Assembly (NCBI RefSeq): GCF_027497255.1
Contig: NZ_CP114903.1
Span: forward strand, 2,914,001 to 2,978,000
DNA from: Micromonospora sp. WMMD882
GTDB taxonomy: Bacteria > Actinomycetota > Actinomycetes > Mycobacteriales > Micromonosporaceae
Direction of reading: 5' to 3'
Length of the DNA stretch: 64,000 bases
Part shown: one piece after another, positions 27,294 to 36,135 of the stretch
How the letters are laid out: the number at the start of each line of letters is the position of its first letter
Numbering within the stretch: the stretch's first letter is position 1
Position numbers and translations under genes: made by a program
Notes under the pieces: generated by a model
Seen by the model: only the letters and a program-made list of their open reading frames with translations
Told to the model about the DNA's origin: nothing
The model's database searches: none

Positions 27294-27329
27294 TCAGATA
27301 AGTACTCGCGGGAAGCGGAACGACGGCAT
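27294..27329 (-). CDS. ilvB leader peptide [11 protein letters not shown]
   Basis: Eleven codons from ATG 27329, ending GTA CTT ATC TGA: one codon each for Val, Leu and Ile directly before the stop, then hairpin 1 and the terminator. The three codons GTA, CTT and ATC include two that are rare in this GC-rich genome (GTA, CTT), which would sharpen pausing. Regulation of ilvBNC by BCAA supply is inferred from this arrangement, as in other actinobacterial ilvB leaders. Confidence 0.85.
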   Translation of the reverse strand: MPSFRFPRVLI

Positions 27330-27335
27330 GGGGAC

Positions 27336-27364
27336 AGCCTGACGTATCTCACGCGATGAGTCAA
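27336..27364 (-). promoter_or_regulatory. putative ilvBNC promoter, leaderless start of the leader peptide
   Basis: On the minus strand TTGACT (27364-27359) and CAGGCT (27341-27336) are 17 bases apart, and the leader-peptide ATG begins 6 bases after the second box. This is the geometry of a leaderless transcript. A second TTGACC (27385-27380) overlaps the stop codon of the neighbouring GGDEF-EAL gene. Confidence 0.5.
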
Positions 27365-27381
27365 CTGATCCCACATGTTGG

Positions 27382-29937
27382 TCAACGGGAGTTGGCGCAG
27401 CCCGAACCGTCCCGGGAAGATGCCCCTCCCACCTGCGCGGACGGCGCGCCGCCCGGCGGAACGCCCGTCCCGTCCGGTGGGACCACGCCGACCGGCACGT
27501 CGGACAGCGCCGCCCGGGAGGCCGTCGGCGCACCGGGCGACGCCGGCCGGGGGACGGCCGGCGCGTCGGACAGCGCCGGACGCGGGGCGGCGGGCAACGC
27601 CGGCCGGGGAACAGCCGGCGGGCCGGGCAACGCCGCCCGGGGAACGACCGGGGGGCGGGCGCCCGGCGAGGTCGCCGCGTCCAGCATCGCCTCCAGGTGC
27701 TCCGCCGGCACGCCCCAGCCGAACAGCGCGCCCTGGCCGAACCGGCAGCCGGCGGCGACCACCGCCGCCAGCTCGGTGGGCGAGGTCACCCCCTCGGCGA
27801 TCACCTCCAGCCCCAACTGGTGCCCGAGCCGCATCACGATGTCGACCATCGGGGCGAACGGCGGGCCGTCCCGGTCGACCGGCCGGACCGGCTCGTGCTC
27901 GGCGACCAGCCCGTGGTCGATCTTGAGGATGTCGATCGGCAGCCGGCGGAGCTGACCCAACGAGGAGTAGCCCGCCCCGAAGTCGTCCAGGGCGATCCGC
28001 ACCCCGGTCCGGCGCAGCGCCGCCAACCGGCGGATCAACGCGTCCAGGTCGGTCGCCACGGCGTGCTCGGTGACCTCCAGCACCAGCCGCTGCGGCGGCA
28101 CCCGGTGGATACGCAACGCCTCGGCGACCTGCGTCACGTACTGCTCGGCGTGCAACTCCCGGGGCGAGACGTTCACCGACACCCAGACGTCGTGGCCGTC
28201 GGCCAGCCACCGGGAGAGCTGCCGGCACGCCTCGTCCAGCACCCACGCGCCGAGCGTGGCGATCATGCCGCACTCCTCGGCGAGCGGGATGAACTCGTCC
28301 GGCCGCACGTTGCCCAACTCCGGGTGACGCCAGCGGAGCAGCGCCTCCGCCCCGACCGGACGCACCGACGGCAACGAGGCCACCGGCTGGAAGACCAACC
28401 GCAGCTCGTCGCGCCCGATCGCGCCCCGCAGCTCGTGCTCCACCGTCGTCCGGCGGCGCAGCCGCTGCTCGTACCCGACGTCGTACCGCTCGGTGCGGTT
28501 CTTGCCCTGCTGCTTGGCGTGCCGCAGCGCCAGGTCGGCGTGGCGCAGCAGCACCTCGACGTCCGGCTCGTCGGCGCGGCGCGGGGCCGCCGCGGACTCG
28601 TCGGCCCGACCGGCCACCCCGATGCTCACCGACAGCAGGACCGGCCCGGCCGGCTGCTCGTACGCCCGACCCAACTCGGCCAGCAACCGCTGCGCGACCC
28701 GGTCGGCGTCCACCGCCCGCCCGCCCCGCAACAGCACGGCGAACTCGTCCCCGCCGAGCCGGGCCGCCAGGTAGCCGGGCTCCTGGTGGGCGCGCAGCCG
28801 CCGGCCGACCTCGGCCAGCACCGCGTCCCCGACGTCGTGCCCGCGCATGTCGTTGACGTGCTTGAAACCGTCCAGGTCCAGCCCGAGCAGCGCCACCGGC
28901 TCCTGGCTGTCGGCGGCGGCCGACAGGGCGCGCAGCAGCTCCCGTCGGTTCGCCAGGCCGGTCAGCGGGTCGGTGTGCGCCAGCTTCCGGAAGTGCGCCT
29001 CCCGCTCGACCAGCCGGGCCGCGTACCCGCGCATGTCGTGCAGCGTCAGGTACTGCCGGGTGACCAGCGCGAACCCCTCCAGGCTGCCGGCGGTGATCCC
29101 GTACGCGTCGAACCGTCCGTCCTGGAGGAGGTGGTACCCGGCCGAGGCGGCCATGGCGATCATCGGCAGGAAGGCGTAGCCGCTGTCCCGGCGGATCAGG
29201 TCGGCCTGCACCTGGCCGGGCGGGTCCGCGGTGTGCACCGCCGACGCCGCGCCGAGCAGACCCACGGCGAGCAGCGTCGCGCCGGCAAGCGCCAGCGTCG
29301 TACCGGCCTGGCAGAGGCCGCCGGCCAGGCCCAGCCCGCCGACGATCGTGGCGGTGATGCCGCAGCACAGCCCGGCCAGCCGGAGCCGGGGACGGGGGGC
29401 GCGCGCCGCGACCACCGCGTTCAGCCCGGCGGCCAGGGCGGCGCTGACCGTGGCGAGCAGGATCGGCACGCAGGCCATCGGGGTGGCGTCGCCGAGCAGC
29501 CGGGTCGGCTCGGAGAAGAGCACCCAGCCGACGAACCACAACGCCGTCGCCACGCTGACCCCGTCGAGGACCAGCCGGACCCCGCCGGACCTCGACCCGA
29601 CCACCCCGGGCATCCGCAGCAGGCCGGCGCAGCCGAGCAGGCCGCTGACCGCGATCCCGACCGCGACCACCGTCGCCCAGCCGGTGCGTTCGGCCTGCTG
29701 GTGCGTCGGGGTGACGGCCACGCCGGCCAGCCCCACCGCGAGGCTGAGCAGCGCGACCAGCGCGCCGGCGGCGAGCAGCAGGTGCGCCTGCCGGTACGCC
29801 CCGCGTCGCCGCCGGGCGGAGCCGAGCAGCAGCCCGGTGGCCACGGCCGCCAGCAGCCCGGCCGCCACCGCGACGGCGATCAGGGCGGGGACCGGGGCCG
29901 GGGTGTGATGCACGGGGTCAACTCTGCCGGAAGACAT
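27382..29937 (-). CDS. membrane GGDEF-EAL cyclic-di-GMP protein
   Basis: 851 residues. About eight membrane helices (residues 15-290), a GGDEF diguanylate cyclase domain (about 325-485, intact [10 protein letters not shown]) and an EAL phosphodiesterase domain (about 500-760, [36 protein letters not shown]). Both active sites look complete, so it could make and break c-di-GMP. The last 90 residues are Pro/Ala repeats ([15 protein letters not shown]). ATG 29937 follows an ORF open far upstream over ilvD that is not coding. Its TGA stop lies within a TTGACC box in the ilvB promoter area. Confidence 0.9.
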   Translation of the reverse strand: MSSGRVDPVHHTPAPVPALIAVAVAAGLLAAVATGLLLGSARRRRGAYRQAHLLLAAGALVALLSLAVGLAGVAVTPTHQQAERTGWATVVAVGIAVSGLLGCAGLLRMPGVVGSRSGGVRLVLDGVSVATALWFVGWVLFSEPTRLLGDATPMACVPILLATVSAALAAGLNAVVAARAPRPRLRLAGLCCGITATIVGGLGLAGGLCQAGTTLALAGATLLAVGLLGAASAVHTADPPGQVQADLIRRDSGYAFLPMIAMAASAGYHLLQDGRFDAYGITAGSLEGFALVTRQYLTLHDMRGYAARLVEREAHFRKLAHTDPLTGLANRRELLRALSAAADSQEPVALLGLDLDGFKHVNDMRGHDVGDAVLAEVGRRLRAHQEPGYLAARLGGDEFAVLLRGGRAVDADRVAQRLLAELGRAYEQPAGPVLLSVSIGVAGRADESAAAPRRADEPDVEVLLRHADLALRHAKQQGKNRTERYDVGYEQRLRRRTTVEHELRGAIGRDELRLVFQPVASLPSVRPVGAEALLRWRHPELGNVRPDEFIPLAEECGMIATLGAWVLDEACRQLSRWLADGHDVWVSVNVSPRELHAEQYVTQVAEALRIHRVPPQRLVLEVTEHAVATDLDALIRRLAALRRTGVRIALDDFGAGYSSLGQLRRLPIDILKIDHGLVAEHEPVRPVDRDGPPFAPMVDIVMRLGHQLGLEVIAEGVTSPTELAAVVAAGCRFGQGALFGWGVPAEHLEAMLDAATSPGARPPVVPRAALPGPPAVPRPALPAAPRPALSDAPAVPRPASPGAPTASRAALSDVPVGVVPPDGTGVPPGGAPSAQVGGASSRDGSGCANSR

Positions 29938-30024
29938 CGACGGGCGGGGCCCCGGGTGCGCATCTGGTGGGACGTGTCGCGCGCGCCGCCGCGCGGGTCG
30001 GCCGGTGGTGCCATGCTGGGGGGC

Positions 30025-31872
30025 ATGCCTGAGCTGCGGTCGAAGACCTCCACGCACGGTCGGACGATGGCCGGCGCCCGGGCCCTCTGGCGGGCCACCG
30101 GGATGACCGACGACGACTTCGGTAAGCCGATCGTCGCCATCGCCAACAGTTTCACCCAGTTCGTCCCCGGTCACGTCCATCTCAAGGATCTCGGCGGCCT
30201 GGTCGCCGACGCGGTGGCCGACGCCGGCGGGGTGGGACGGGAGTTCAACACCATCGCCGTCGACGACGGCATCGCCATGGGCCACGGCGGCATGCTCTAC
30301 TCCCTGCCCAGCCGGGAGCTGATCGCCGACGCGGTCGAGTACATGGTCAACGCGCACTGCGCGGACGCCCTGGTCTGCATCTCCAACTGCGACAAGATCA
30401 CCCCGGGGATGCTGCTGGCCGCGTTGCGGCTGAACATCCCGACCGTCTTCGTCTCCGGCGGCCCGATGGAGGCCGGCAAGACGGTGGCGATCGAGGGCGT
30501 CGTGCACTCCAAGATCGACCTGATCGACGCGATGATCGCCTCCTCCAACGAGGCGGTCACCGAGGACCAGCTCGGCGAGATCGAGCGGTCCGCCTGCCCG
30601 ACCTGCGGCTCCTGCTCCGGCATGTTCACCGCCAACTCGATGAACTGCCTCACCGAGGCCATCGGCCTGGCGCTGCCCGGCAACGGCTCCACCCTCGCCA
30701 CCCACGCCGCGCGCCGGTCGCTGTTCGTCGAGGCCGGCCGCACCGTCGTCGAGATCGCCAAGCGGTGGTACGAGCAGGACGACGACTCGGTGCTGCCCCG
30801 GGTGGTCGCCGACCGGCACGCCTTCGAGAACGCCGTCGCCCTGGACGTGGCGATGGGCGGCTCCACCAACACGATCCTGCACCTGCTGGCCGCCGCCCGC
30901 GAGGCGGAGCTGGACTTCGACGTGGCCGCCATCGACGCGGTCTCCCGGCGGGTGCCCTGCCTGGCCAAGGTCGCCCCGAACTCCCCGCAGTACCACATGG
31001 AGGACGTGCACCGGGCCGGCGGCATCCCGGCCATCCTCGGCGAGCTGGACCGCGCCGGCCTGCTGCACCGGGACGTACGCTCGGTGCACTCCCCCTCGCT
31101 GGAGCGCTGGCTGGCCGACTGGGACGTGCGCGGCGGATCCCCGAAGCCGGAGGCGGTCGAGCTGTTCCACGCCGCGCCGGGCGGGGTCCGCACCACCGAG
31201 CCGTTCTCCACCACCAACCGCTGGTCCACCCTGGACACCGACGCCGCCGCCGGGTGCATCCGGGACGGCGCGCACGCCTACTCCGCCGACGGCGGGCTGG
31301 CCATCCTGTACGGCAACCTGGCCCCGGAAGGCTGTGTGGTGAAGACCGCCGGGGTGCCGGAGGAGTGCCTGACCTTCCGCGGCCCGGCCAAGGTCTACGA
31401 GTCGCAGGACGACGCGGTCACCGCGATCCTGGCCAAGGAGATCGTCGCCGGGGACGTGGTGGTCATCCGGTACGAGGGCCCGAAGGGTGGCCCCGGCATG
31501 CAGGAGATGCTCTACCCCACCTCGTTCCTCAAGGGGCGGGGTCTGGGGCGGGCCTGTGCGCTGCTCACCGACGGCCGGTTCTCCGGCGGCACCTCCGGGC
31601 TGTCCATCGGGCACGCCTCCCCGGAGGCCGCCTCCGGTGGGCTGATCGCCCTGGTCGAGCCGGGTGACCAGATCGTCATCGACATCCCGAACCGGTCGAT
31701 CGAGCTGGACGTCCCGGCCGACGTGCTGGAGGCCCGGCGGATCGCCCAGGAGAAGCGCGACCGCCCGTACACCCCCGTCGACCGGCAGCGCCCCGTCTCC
31801 GCCGCCCTGCGCGCGTACGCCTCCATGGCCACCTCCGCCAGCGACGGCGCCTACCGCCGAGTCCCCGAATAG
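30025..31872 (+). CDS. ilvD: dihydroxy-acid dehydratase
   Basis: 615 residues. Dehydrates dihydroxy acids to 2-oxo acids in BCAA synthesis; Fe-S enzyme. Cysteines are in [11 protein letters not shown] and [32 protein letters not shown] and [15 protein letters not shown] are typical. The start is ATG 30025 (MPELRSKTS), preceded by GGGGGG; an in-frame ATG 30013 adds four residues. It is divergent from the GGDEF-EAL gene with 87 bases between. A hairpin terminator follows the gene. No leader peptide like those of cimA and ilvB is seen. Confidence 0.97.
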   Translation: MPELRSKTSTHGRTMAGARALWRATGMTDDDFGKPIVAIANSFTQFVPGHVHLKDLGGLVADAVADAGGVGREFNTIAVDDGIAMGHGGMLYSLPSRELIADAVEYMVNAHCADALVCISNCDKITPGMLLAALRLNIPTVFVSGGPMEAGKTVAIEGVVHSKIDLIDAMIASSNEAVTEDQLGEIERSACPTCGSCSGMFTANSMNCLTEAIGLALPGNGSTLATHAARRSLFVEAGRTVVEIAKRWYEQDDDSVLPRVVADRHAFENAVALDVAMGGSTNTILHLLAAAREAELDFDVAAIDAVSRRVPCLAKVAPNSPQYHMEDVHRAGGIPAILGELDRAGLLHRDVRSVHSPSLERWLADWDVRGGSPKPEAVELFHAAPGGVRTTEPFSTTNRWSTLDTDAAAGCIRDGAHAYSADGGLAILYGNLAPEGCVVKTAGVPEECLTFRGPAKVYESQDDAVTAILAKEIVAGDVVVIRYEGPKGGPGMQEMLYPTSFLKGRGLGRACALLTDGRFSGGTSGLSIGHASPEAASGGLIALVEPGDQIVIDIPNRSIELDVPADVLEARRIAQEKRDRPYTPVDRQRPVSAALRAYASMATSASDGAYRRVPE

Positions 31873-31908
31873 GGGCCCTTCCTAACACAGCGGCGTTCTG
31901 ACGCAGCG

Positions 31909-31944
31909 GAAGCCGCATGGACCCCGACCGGTCCACGCGGCTTC
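31909..31944 (+). terminator. ilvD terminator
   Basis: Arms GAAGCCGCATGGACC and GGTCCACGCGGCTTC pair over 15 bases with one mismatch around a 6-base loop, 37 bases after the ilvD stop and ahead of the converging gene's stop at 31969. Confidence 0.75.
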
Positions 31945-31968
31945 TCTCGCATCGACAGGCGAACCGTC

Positions 31969-33777
31969 TCAGTAGTTGATCGTCCGGCTGCCGTCGCTCC
32001 CGACCGGCGGTGGCAGCCGGCACACCCCGTCCTCGTGATGCCGGTAAACGAGGTCACCGGCGCGGGTCAGTCGGAGCGTCACCGCGCGGCCGGCGTGCTC
32101 GGCGGCGAGCCGCAGCAGCGCCGACGCCGGGTCGGGAAGCGAAGCGCGCGGCGGGGCGCAGGGCGCCGGCAGCGGGGCCTCCGGGTCGGCCGGGACCAGC
32201 GCGGACAGGTCGTCGGCGAGGTGGGTCACGCAGTCGTCGAGCGCCGCCGCCAGGCTCGGCCGGGTCGGCAGATCCGCCGGATCCACCGGGGCGTCCCGGG
32301 GCCGTACCTGCACCGACCAGTAGCGCCCGTCGGCCCGCGACGGGTGACCGGCATGCCGCCCCAGATCCAGCAGGCTGACCTGCAACGCCAGGTCCAGCCC
32401 GGTCACCAGCCGCGCCAACTCGGCCAGCGGCGGCACGTCGGGGCGTACGGCGGTGACGATCAGCCGCCCGCCGGGCAGCCCCCGGCCCACCGCACGCACG
32501 TACTCCCCCACCGGGTCGGCGTCCGCCGAGGGCAGGGTCACGTACCCGTCGCGCAGCTCACGCGGGATGCCGTGGCCGCCGTCGGCCTCCGCCAGCTCCT
32601 CCGGCGGTACGCCGAACGCGTGCGCCCACGCGCCGAGCCGGTACCGCTGCGGGAGCTGCACGACCGGCCGCCCACCGGGCCCGGTGGCCACCTCGCAGAC
32701 CTCTTCCGGCGCGCCGGCCGTCCACGCCACGTGCGCCACCCGCCGCCGCAGGTCGGTGATCGTGACCAGCACCGTCGCCGACGGCTCCGTGGTCGTGGGG
32801 TCGGGGTGGTCGAGCGGGGCGATCCGCCAGGCGTCGTCCCGCCAGCGGGCCTGGGCGGCCACCCGGTCGCCGAGCGCGGCCAGGAGCCGACCGGCCAACC
32901 GGTCCACCCGGGGGACGGCCGTCGCCGGCCCACCGGGGACGGGCAGTGGGCGCGATGGTGACGCCGCGCGCGACAGGTCGGCTCTGATGACGCTGGGCGG
33001 GGCGTGCCGTCCCCGGGCGGTGAGGCCGGTCAGGGCCGCCCGCGCGTCGGTCTCGGCCAGGGCGGTGGCCAGGTCGGGGCTGCCCTCCGCCGGCACGTGC
33101 CGCGCCGGTGAGCCGGGCACCTCGTACCGGACCGTCCAACGCCACCGCTCACCCTGCCGGCGGCCGTCCTGCCGGCAATCACCCTGCCGGCGGTCGCCCT
33201 GCCGGCAGTCGTCCCGCCGGCAGTCGCCCTGGCACCGGTCGTCCTGGCACTGGTCGTCGTGTCGGCGGACCGTCACGACCAGGTCGAGCAGGAGCAGCCC
33301 GGCCAGGTCGCAGAGCCGGCCCAGCCGGTCGGCCGGGTCCTCCGGTGGCGGCACTGTCGATCCGCCGAGCCAGAGCCGCCACGGCCGGCGGCGGGCCAGC
33401 TCGGCGAGGGCCGCCGCCGCGAGGGCGTGCCGGTCACGCTCGGGCAGGTCGGGCCGCCACTGCGGTGGCAGGCGTACCGCCAGGGGCTCGGGGTCGAGCG
33501 GGACGGCGACGGTGGCGGCGAGGTCGCGTACCCGGTGGGTCAGGTCGGCGGCCCAGCCACCCGCCGGGTCCGGGCGGGGGTCGAGGTCGGCGGGCGTGAC
33601 CCGGGCGGAGGCGACCGCGCCGGTCTCCCGGTTGGCGACGGTGAGCAGGAGCTGGGCGCGGCGACGACCCCGCCAGTGACAACGCGGGCACCCGACGGTC
33701 ACGCACTCCGGGCAGTCGACGACGTCGCTGGCCCCGCCCACCGGGCCGGTGGTGCCGCTCCCGTGCGCGCCGTTCAT
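31969..33777 (-). CDS. 602-residue protein with CxxC motifs and a Cys/Asp-rich repeat insert
   Basis: Unrecognised. The N-terminus has a probable zinc ribbon, DCPECVTVGCPRCHWRG (Cys 22, 25, 30, 33). Around residues 175-210 is an insert of 5-residue repeats rich in Cys, Gln, Asp and Arg (DDRCQGDCRRDDCRQGD), translated from the 15-bp tandem array at 33150-33254. The rest is soluble, Ala/Arg/Pro-rich with alpha/beta character (WRLWLGGSTVPPPED, VLVTITDLRRRVAHVAW). Start ATG 33777 overlaps the previous stop by ATGA. Last gene of a three-gene overlapping operon with a DivIVA-domain protein, hinting at a cell-pole or envelope role that the sequence does not prove. Confidence 0.75.
   Translation of the reverse strand: MNGAHGSGTTGPVGGASDVVDCPECVTVGCPRCHWRGRRRAQLLLTVANRETGAVASARVTPADLDPRPDPAGGWAADLTHRVRDLAATVAVPLDPEPLAVRLPPQWRPDLPERDRHALAAAALAELARRRPWRLWLGGSTVPPPEDPADRLGRLCDLAGLLLLDLVVTVRRHDDQCQDDRCQGDCRRDDCRQGDRRQGDCRQDGRRQGERWRWTVRYEVPGSPARHVPAEGSPDLATALAETDARAALTGLTARGRHAPPSVIRADLSRAASPSRPLPVPGGPATAVPRVDRLAGRLLAALGDRVAAQARWRDDAWRIAPLDHPDPTTTEPSATVLVTITDLRRRVAHVAWTAGAPEEVCEVATGPGGRPVVQLPQRYRLGAWAHAFGVPPEELAEADGGHGIPRELRDGYVTLPSADADPVGEYVRAVGRGLPGGRLIVTAVRPDVPPLAELARLVTGLDLALQVSLLDLGRHAGHPSRADGRYWSVQVRPRDAPVDPADLPTRPSLAAALDDCVTHLADDLSALVPADPEAPLPAPCAPPRASLPDPASALLRLAAEHAGRAVTLRLTRAGDLVYRHHEDGVCRLPPPVGSDGSRTINY
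33150..33254. repeat. seven imperfect 15-bp tandem repeats
   Basis: Units follow the pattern C-[A/G]-[C/T]-CCTGCCGGC-[A/G]-G-T, changing to CCTGGCACCGGT in the last two. Each codes for five residues of the Cys/Gln/Asp/Arg-rich insert in the 602-residue protein. In-frame length (15) allows copy-number changes without a frameshift. Confidence 0.85.
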
Positions 33778-34025
33778 CGCGGCGGTTTCGGTGAGCAGGG
33801 GCCGTCGTGGTCGACCCGGCGGGCGCAGCGGCGGCGGTCGGGCAGCGGCAGGTCGCAGAAGACCCGGTGCCGTACGCCCTGCTCGTCCTCGAAACTGACG
33901 GTGACCTCGGCGGCGTCCACCTCGGACAGGAAGCTCACCGAGCGGGCCAGCGTGCCGGTGAACTGCCGGGCGGCGGGCAGGTCGGTGGCGGTGAACGGCA
34001 GGTGCGCCACGAACCGTTCGCTCAC
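33774..34025 (-). CDS. 83-residue protein, unknown
   Basis: Starts MSERFVAHLPFTATDLPAAR at GTG 34025, overlapping the DivIVA-domain gene stop by GTGA, and ends overlapping the next start by ATGA. Mixed alpha/beta (SFLSEVDAAEVTVSFEDEQG) and a short Cys-containing tail (FCDLPLPDRRRCARR, HDGPCSPKPPR). Soluble, no membrane segment. The two overlaps make it very likely to be translated with its neighbours in fixed amounts. Confidence 0.75.
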   Translation of the reverse strand: MSERFVAHLPFTATDLPAARQFTGTLARSVSFLSEVDAAEVTVSFEDEQGVRHRVFCDLPLPDRRRCARRVDHDGPCSPKPPR

Positions 34026-34378
34026 CGGATGCCCGCCAGCTCGCGGCGGGCCAGCTCGGACTGCCACTGGCGCAGGGCCGTCTTGATCCGGTCGTTCTCG
34101 GCGTGGGCGCGGGCCACCTCGGCGTAGCAGGCGGTCAGGTCGTCGGCGACCCGGTCGAGGAAGTGCCGTACCTCGGCGGCGTCCACCCCGTGCCGGCCGC
34201 GTGGGGTGAACAGCTTGCCGCGCACCTGCCAGGGCCGCAGCGGTCCGGGCACAGCGCTGCGGTACGCGGTCCCGCGCGCCTCGGCGGCGTCTGGCCGACC
34301 CGATTCGGCGTGGGATTCCCACGGCTCGCCAATAGCGCGGCACAGTATTACCACAACCTGACGCAGAAATGCGCGCAC
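34022..34378 (-). CDS. DivIVA-domain protein (small)
   Basis: 118 residues from GTG 34378, behind AAAGGAG. The C-terminal part (about 50-115) is a DivIVA/Wag31-type N-domain: VRGKLFTPRGRHGVDAAEVR, then FLDRVADDLTACYAEVARA, the pattern FxxxRxGYDxxEVDxFLD with Arg-His-Gly in place of the usual Gly-Tyr. There is no extended coiled coil beyond the domain. DivIVA proteins mark curved membranes at cell poles in actinobacteria. First gene of the operon with the 83- and 602-residue proteins. Confidence 0.85.
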   Translation of the reverse strand: MRAFLRQVVVILCRAIGEPWESHAESGRPDAAEARGTAYRSAVPGPLRPWQVRGKLFTPRGRHGVDAAEVRHFLDRVADDLTACYAEVARAHAENDRIKTALRQWQSELARRELAGIR

Positions 34379-34544
34379 GGAAGCATCCGCTCCTTTCCTA
34401 TAACGGTGATGACGACCTATGCCCGCAGGTCAGGTCGCCCGAGAAGAGGGCGCGACGATCGGTACCGGGGGAAGCGAAGACCGCCGCGCCACGGCCATAC
34501 TGCGCTGCGGATCGGCAGCGAAGCAACTTTTTCGGCCCCGATTC

Positions 34545-34573
34545 TTGACTTATTTATGGACAACGGATAGGCA
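34545..34573 (+). promoter_or_regulatory. promoter of the XRE/DUF397 operon
   Basis: TTGACT (34545-34550) and TAGGCA (34568-34573) are 17 bases apart in an AT-richer stretch, ending about 50 bases before the XRE start. This is a good match to primary-sigma promoters. Confidence 0.65.
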
Positions 34574-34624
34574 TTCCAGAGAAGGCGTTCCGGATGTTAA
34601 AAAAACGGAGAGGAGGCGTGATCG

Positions 34625-35506
34625 TTGGCCGAGGACATGGGTTCGACGGTGCCGCGACGGCAGCTCGGTCGAGCGCTGCGACAGTTGCGCGCCGAGGCGG
34701 GGGTCACCCTGGACGCGGCAGCCGACGCGTTGGAGTGCAGCCGACAGAAGGTGTGGCGGATCGAGAGCGGCCTCGGCTCGGTGCGCGGGGTGGACGTGCG
34801 GGCGATGTGCCAGCTCTACGACGCCAACCCGGAGCTGACCGCCGCGCTGACCGCCCTGGCCAGCGAGACCAAGGCGAGAGGCTGGTGGCACGCCTACGGC
34901 GACGCCATCCCCGACTGGTTCGAGCTGTACGTGGGCCTGGAGCAGGCCGCCCACCGGCTCAGGTTCTACTACGACGCGATGATTCCAGGGCTTCTGCAAA
35001 CGAGGGAATATGCGCACGCGGTGTACCAGCACCGCTCCGAGGTCAGCGATGACGAGCGGGAGCGCCTGGTCGAGGTACGACTACAGCGGCAGGCCCTACT
35101 GAGCCGCCGCTTGCCGCCGGCTCCTCGTTGCGCAGTCGTCCTCTCCGAAGCGGCGCTACTGCGGGTCGTGGGCAGCCGGGCGACGATGGCGGGGCAACTC
35201 CGTCACCTGTTGACGCTGGGCGAACGACCGAACGTCTCGGTGCGGGTGTTGCCGCTCACCGCCGGGCTCCATCGCGGAGTCGAGGCGGGCACGTTCGTGA
35301 TGCTGGAGTTCCCTCCCGGCACCCGAACAACGCCTGAGCCGCCGGTTGTCTACAGCGAGTCGTGGACTGGCGCGCTGTACCTCGACCGGCCCCAGGAATT
35401 CGCCGCATATGAGAACGTCTGGATGAGCATCGATGCGCTTGCCCTCGACCAGGGACAATCGAGGCGGCTCATCGACAAGATCCTTGGGGAGGTACACCAT
35501 GGCTGA
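34625..35506 (+). CDS. XRE-family regulator with DUF5753 domain
   Basis: 293 residues from TTG 34625, 8 bases after AGGAGG (ATG 34637 is a weaker alternative). N-terminal helix-turn-helix (about residues 12-65, LGRALRQLRAEAGVTLDAAA, LECSRQKVWRIESG) and a DUF5753 effector domain (about 95-285, IPDWFELYVGLEQAA, IPGLLQTREYAHAVY, VVYSESWTGALYLDRP). These are very numerous in Streptomyces and Micromonospora and act with small DUF397 proteins, as in WhiJ-type systems. The DUF397 gene overlaps its end by 8 bases. Confidence 0.92.
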   Translation: MAEDMGSTVPRRQLGRALRQLRAEAGVTLDAAADALECSRQKVWRIESGLGSVRGVDVRAMCQLYDANPELTAALTALASETKARGWWHAYGDAIPDWFELYVGLEQAAHRLRFYYDAMIPGLLQTREYAHAVYQHRSEVSDDERERLVEVRLQRQALLSRRLPPAPRCAVVLSEAALLRVVGSRATMAGQLRHLLTLGERPNVSVRVLPLTAGLHRGVEAGTFVMLEFPPGTRTTPEPPVVYSESWTGALYLDRPQEFAAYENVWMSIDALALDQGQSRRLIDKILGEVHHG

Positions 35507-35693
35507 CCTGACCGGAGCCCGATGGCGTAAGAGCAGTCGCAGCGGCAGCAACGGCGGGGAATGTGTCGAAGTGGCCGACAACCTGCCTGGTCTCGTCGCC
35601 GTACGCGACAGCAAGGACCCGACCGGGCCCGCCCTCACCTTCACCCCCACCGCCTGGACCGCCTTCCTCCACACCACCCGCCCCACCCACTGA
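35499..35693 (+). CDS. DUF397 protein, partner of the XRE regulator
   Basis: 64 residues from ATG 35499, inside the XRE stop region. Full DUF397: MADLTGARWRKSSRSG, GGECVEVADNLPGLVAVRDS and TPTAWTAFLH. DUF397 proteins are thought to modulate their partner XRE regulators. The 3' 82 bases are almost duplicated just downstream (35827-35908) together with a palindrome. Confidence 0.92.
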   Translation: MADLTGARWRKSSRSGSNGGECVEVADNLPGLVAVRDSKDPTGPALTFTPTAWTAFLHTTRPTH

Positions 35694-35718
35694 CCCCAGC
35701 CCGCTTGATCCACTCCAC

Positions 35719-35768
35719 TTCACGGATGTAGGGGCATCGGCCCGACTCGAAGCCCCTACATCCGTGAA
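35719..35768. repeat. DUF397-associated palindrome, copy 1
   Basis: Perfect 17-base arms TTCACGGATGTAGGGGC (35719-35735) and GCCCCTACATCCGTGAA (35752-35768). It is preceded by CTTGATCCACTCCAC and followed by ATGGCGCACAGCAAGATCA. It is 26 bases after the DUF397 stop. Copies 2 (35934-35983) and 3 (38109-38158) are closely similar. Confidence 0.92.
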
Positions 35769-35826
35769 ATGGCGCACAGCAAGATCATCAAGCCGGGGGG
35801 CCCACCTGCGGGCTACGACAGCACGG

Positions 35827-35908
35827 CAAGGACCCGACCGGACCCGCCCTCACCTTCACCCCCACCGCCTGGACCACCTTCCTCCACACCACCCGCCCCA
35901 CCCACTGA
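35827..35908 (+). pseudogene. duplicated DUF397 3' fragment
   Basis: 82 bases match the last 82 bases of the intact DUF397 gene (35612-35693) with two substitutions, ending with its TGA. No start or N-terminal half remains. It is followed by palindrome copy 2, so the unit duplicated was DUF397 tail plus palindrome. Confidence 0.9.
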
Positions 35909-35933
35909 CCCCAGCCCACCTGATCCACTCCAC

Positions 35934-35983
35934 GTCACGGATGCAGGGGCATCCCCTCGACTCGAAGCCCCTACATCCGTGAA
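35934..35983. repeat. DUF397-associated palindrome, copy 2
   Basis: Left arm GTCACGGATGCAGGGGC (two changes from copy 1) and right arm GCCCCTACATCCGTGAA, again preceded by TGATCCACTCCAC. It lies 152 bases before the AAA-ATPase gene, so it forms the left border of the ATPase/RloB cassette. Confidence 0.9.
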
Positions 35984-36135
35984 ATGGGGCACGGCAAGAT
36001 CGGCCAGAGCCGGCCGTGCGGGCGGCGGCCCGACCGGTCAGGCAACCTGGCCCCGGCGAGGTGGATGCTTCAGGGTCTTCTGCGTGGTTTACTCGCAGGG
36101 AAGGGCCGGTAGGTCCAGGATCTGAGGGCACAGCC

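Noticed and set aside
27697..31872. A very long plus-strand ORF running from within the GGDEF-EAL gene into ilvD (1391 codons) and its minus-strand twin over ilvD
   Set aside because: High-GC DNA leaves mirror frames open. Only the ilvD part (from 30025) and, on the other strand, the GGDEF-EAL part (to 29937) show protein patterns; the rest is Arg/Pro/Gly-rich shadow.
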